Of a DNA stretch of 5,686 bases, positions 4,601-5,686 are shown piece after piece; position 1 is the first letter of the stretch, and every line of letters begins with the position of its first letter. The position numbers and the translations under genes are program-made. The stretch is from Verrucomicrobiota bacterium (lineage in GTDB: Bacteria; Verrucomicrobiota; Verrucomicrobiia; Opitutales; UBA953), in the NCBI GenBank assembly GCA_009924535.1, contig RFRI01000106.1:1-5686 (forward strand), in the 5' to 3' direction. The notes under the pieces were generated by a model. It saw nothing but the letters and a program-made list of their open reading frames with translations. It was not told where the DNA came from and did no database searches.

Positions 4601-5686
4601 ACGCCGCCCTGCTGCAGCGCCTGCGCCAGTCCCTCGCCCAGCGCGAGGGATCGTCGCTGCGCCGTAAGCTGTCCGCCCGTGCTTCGTCCGATACCCGCGT
4701 CAACCTAGCCGATAACGATTACCTCGGCCTGTCCAGTGACCCCGCGGTCGTCGCCGCCGGCGTGGCCGCGCTCCACGAATGGGGTGCGTCTTCGTCGGCC
4801 TCTCCGCTCGTCACGGGTTATACCGAGATCCACCAAAAGCTCGAGCACACCCTCGCCGCTTGGCAGGGCTATGAGCATGGCCTGGTGATGAACACTGGCT
4901 TCTCGGCCAACTCCGCCGTCCTCGGCGGCCTACCGAAGAAGGGCGACCTCATCCTCGCCGACCGACTCGTCCATGCCAGCATGCTCGACGGCATCATGGC
5001 CTCGGGTGCGCGTCTGCGTCGCTTCGCCCATAATGACCTCGATGCGCTCGAGCTGATGCTCCACGAGGAGCCGGCCTTGGATGGCGTGATCTTCGTCGTG
5101 ACGGAGAGCGTCTACTCGATGGATGGGGATAGCCCTGACCTGAAGCGCCTGGCTTCGTTGCGCAAGCGTTTCGGTTTCTGCTGGGTGCTCGATGAAGCCC
5201 ACGCCACGGGCTGGTACGGCGCCACCGGCTCCGGCCTGCAGGAAGCGCAGGGCGCCTTCGCCGCCGCGGATATCGTGGTCGGTACGCTCGGTAAGGGCCT
5301 CGGCTCGCAGGGCGCCTATGTCCTCTCACACGCCCCTGAAGTCCGCGACTCCTTGATCAATTTCGCCGGCGAGTTCGTCTACTCGACCTACCTCGCGCCT
5401 TCCTGCGCTGCCGCCGCCCTCGCCGCTGTCGAGCGCGTCAAATCCATGCCGGGCGAACGTGCTGAACTCCAGGCGCTCTCGCACGCTTGGCGCGACGGCC
5501 TCGTCGAAGCCGGCTTCGCCGTACCCTCGGGTGATTCGCCGATCATCCCGCTCATCTTGGGCGATTCCGATGTGACCCTGAAATACGCCACCGCGCTGCG
5601 CGCCGCCGGCTTCATGGTGTCCGCCATCCGTCCCCCGACGGTACCCGTGCGTACCGGACGTATCCGCATCTCGCTTCGCCGAGGTC
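4597..5686 (+). CDS. bioF: 8-amino-7-oxononanoate synthase BioF, 3' end cut by the window
   Basis: A PLP-dependent alpha-oxoamine synthase that condenses a pimeloyl thioester with L-alanine, releasing CO2 to give KAPA, the entry step of the conserved biotin pathway. In the 363 codons present I see D-N-D-Y-L-G-L (39-45), the glycine/serine loop and V-T-G-Y-T-E-I-H (72-79), D-R-L-V-H-A-S (122-128, His127 stacking on PLP), S-M-D-G-D-S (174-179), D-E-A-H-A-T-G (199-205, Asp199 and His202), the Schiff-base lysine in T-L-G-K-G-L-G (Lys233), Y-S-T (262-264) and I-R-P-P-T-V-P (344-350). Roughly 20-25 residues are missing compared with the usual length of about 385. The start is a GTG whose last two bases belong to the bioD TGA (GTGA overlap, 4 nt), a typical translational-coupling arrangement. 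It has no Shine-Dalgarno sequence and was found by translating directly from the overlap. Confidence 0.93.
   Translation, partial: MNAALLQRLRQSLAQREGSSLRRKLSARASSDTRVNLADNDYLGLSSDPAVVAAGVAALHEWGASSSASPLVTGYTEIHQKLEHTLAAWQGYEHGLVMNTGFSANSAVLGGLPKKGDLILADRLVHASMLDGIMASGARLRRFAHNDLDALELMLHEEPALDGVIFVVTESVYSMDGDSPDLKRLASLRKRFGFCWVLDEAHATGWYGATGSGLQEAQGAFAAADIVVGTLGKGLGSQGAYVLSHAPEVRDSLINFAGEFVYSTYLAPSCAAAALAAVERVKSMPGERAELQALSHAWRDGLVEAGFAVPSGDSPIIPLILGDSDVTLKYATALRAAGFMVSAIRPPTVPVRTGRIRISLRRG

Noticed and set aside
5662..5686. Possible frameshift in the last codons of bioF, where the usual S/T-A-x-H after R-I-R-I-S-L reads R-R-G
   Set aside because: Only three codons follow the conserved block before the edge, this position varies in the family, and the sequence beyond is not available.

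Overview
The window is a GC-rich bacterial chromosome segment holding most of a biotin (vitamin B7) biosynthesis operon on the + strand, bioA-bioB-bioD-bioF, with bioF cut by the right edge. Divergently transcribed from it, on the - strand, is a gene for a secreted protein of unknown function. The protein sequences and gene order do not fix the organism. The GC-rich coding, the mostly missing Shine-Dalgarno sequences, the large secreted protein of no familiar family and the palindrome-rich spacer would suit a Verrucomicrobiota-like (Opitutae-type) or other PVC-group bacterium. That placement is an inference of low confidence; a proteobacterium is not excluded.

Left part (1-1244, - strand): a 406-residue exported helical protein ends at 24. 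It is followed 13 nt later by a good Shine-Dalgarno sequence and an ATG at 10, so a second gene of the same transcription unit runs off the left edge. Just ahead of the 406-residue gene lies an AT-rich promoter-like stretch that would start the transcript almost at the ATG.

Control region (1245-1451): the divergent intergenic region carries a clear BirA-type biotin operator at 1391-1424. Its left half is a perfect TTGTAAACC, and the spacing is the canonical 14 nt. This predicts that the operon is repressed by a bifunctional biotin-protein ligase/repressor (BirA) when biotin is plentiful. The birA gene itself is not in the window.

Operon (1452-5686): BioF makes 8-amino-7-oxononanoate (KAPA) from a pimeloyl thioester and alanine. 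BioA transaminates it to 7,8-diaminononanoate (DAPA), BioD closes the ureido ring to give dethiobiotin, and BioB inserts sulfur to give biotin. All key catalytic residues are visible in the four proteins. BioA looks like the Bacillus-type enzyme, which may use lysine rather than S-adenosylmethionine as amino donor. BioB is the classical type I enzyme, with an added cysteine-rich tail. bioB/bioD are 1 nt apart and bioD/bioF overlap by 4 nt. bioA and bioB are separated by a 67-nt spacer made almost wholly of a strong palindrome that absorbs the bioA stop codon and a tandem heptanucleotide repeat that runs up to the bioB ATG. No gene for making the pimeloyl moiety (bioC/bioH, bioW, bioI) is present in the window.

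No RNA gene, CRISPR array, insertion sequence or new defence or metabolic system is visible. The unusual points are the bioA-bioB spacer, the BioB tail, the BioA subtype and the regulatory region.
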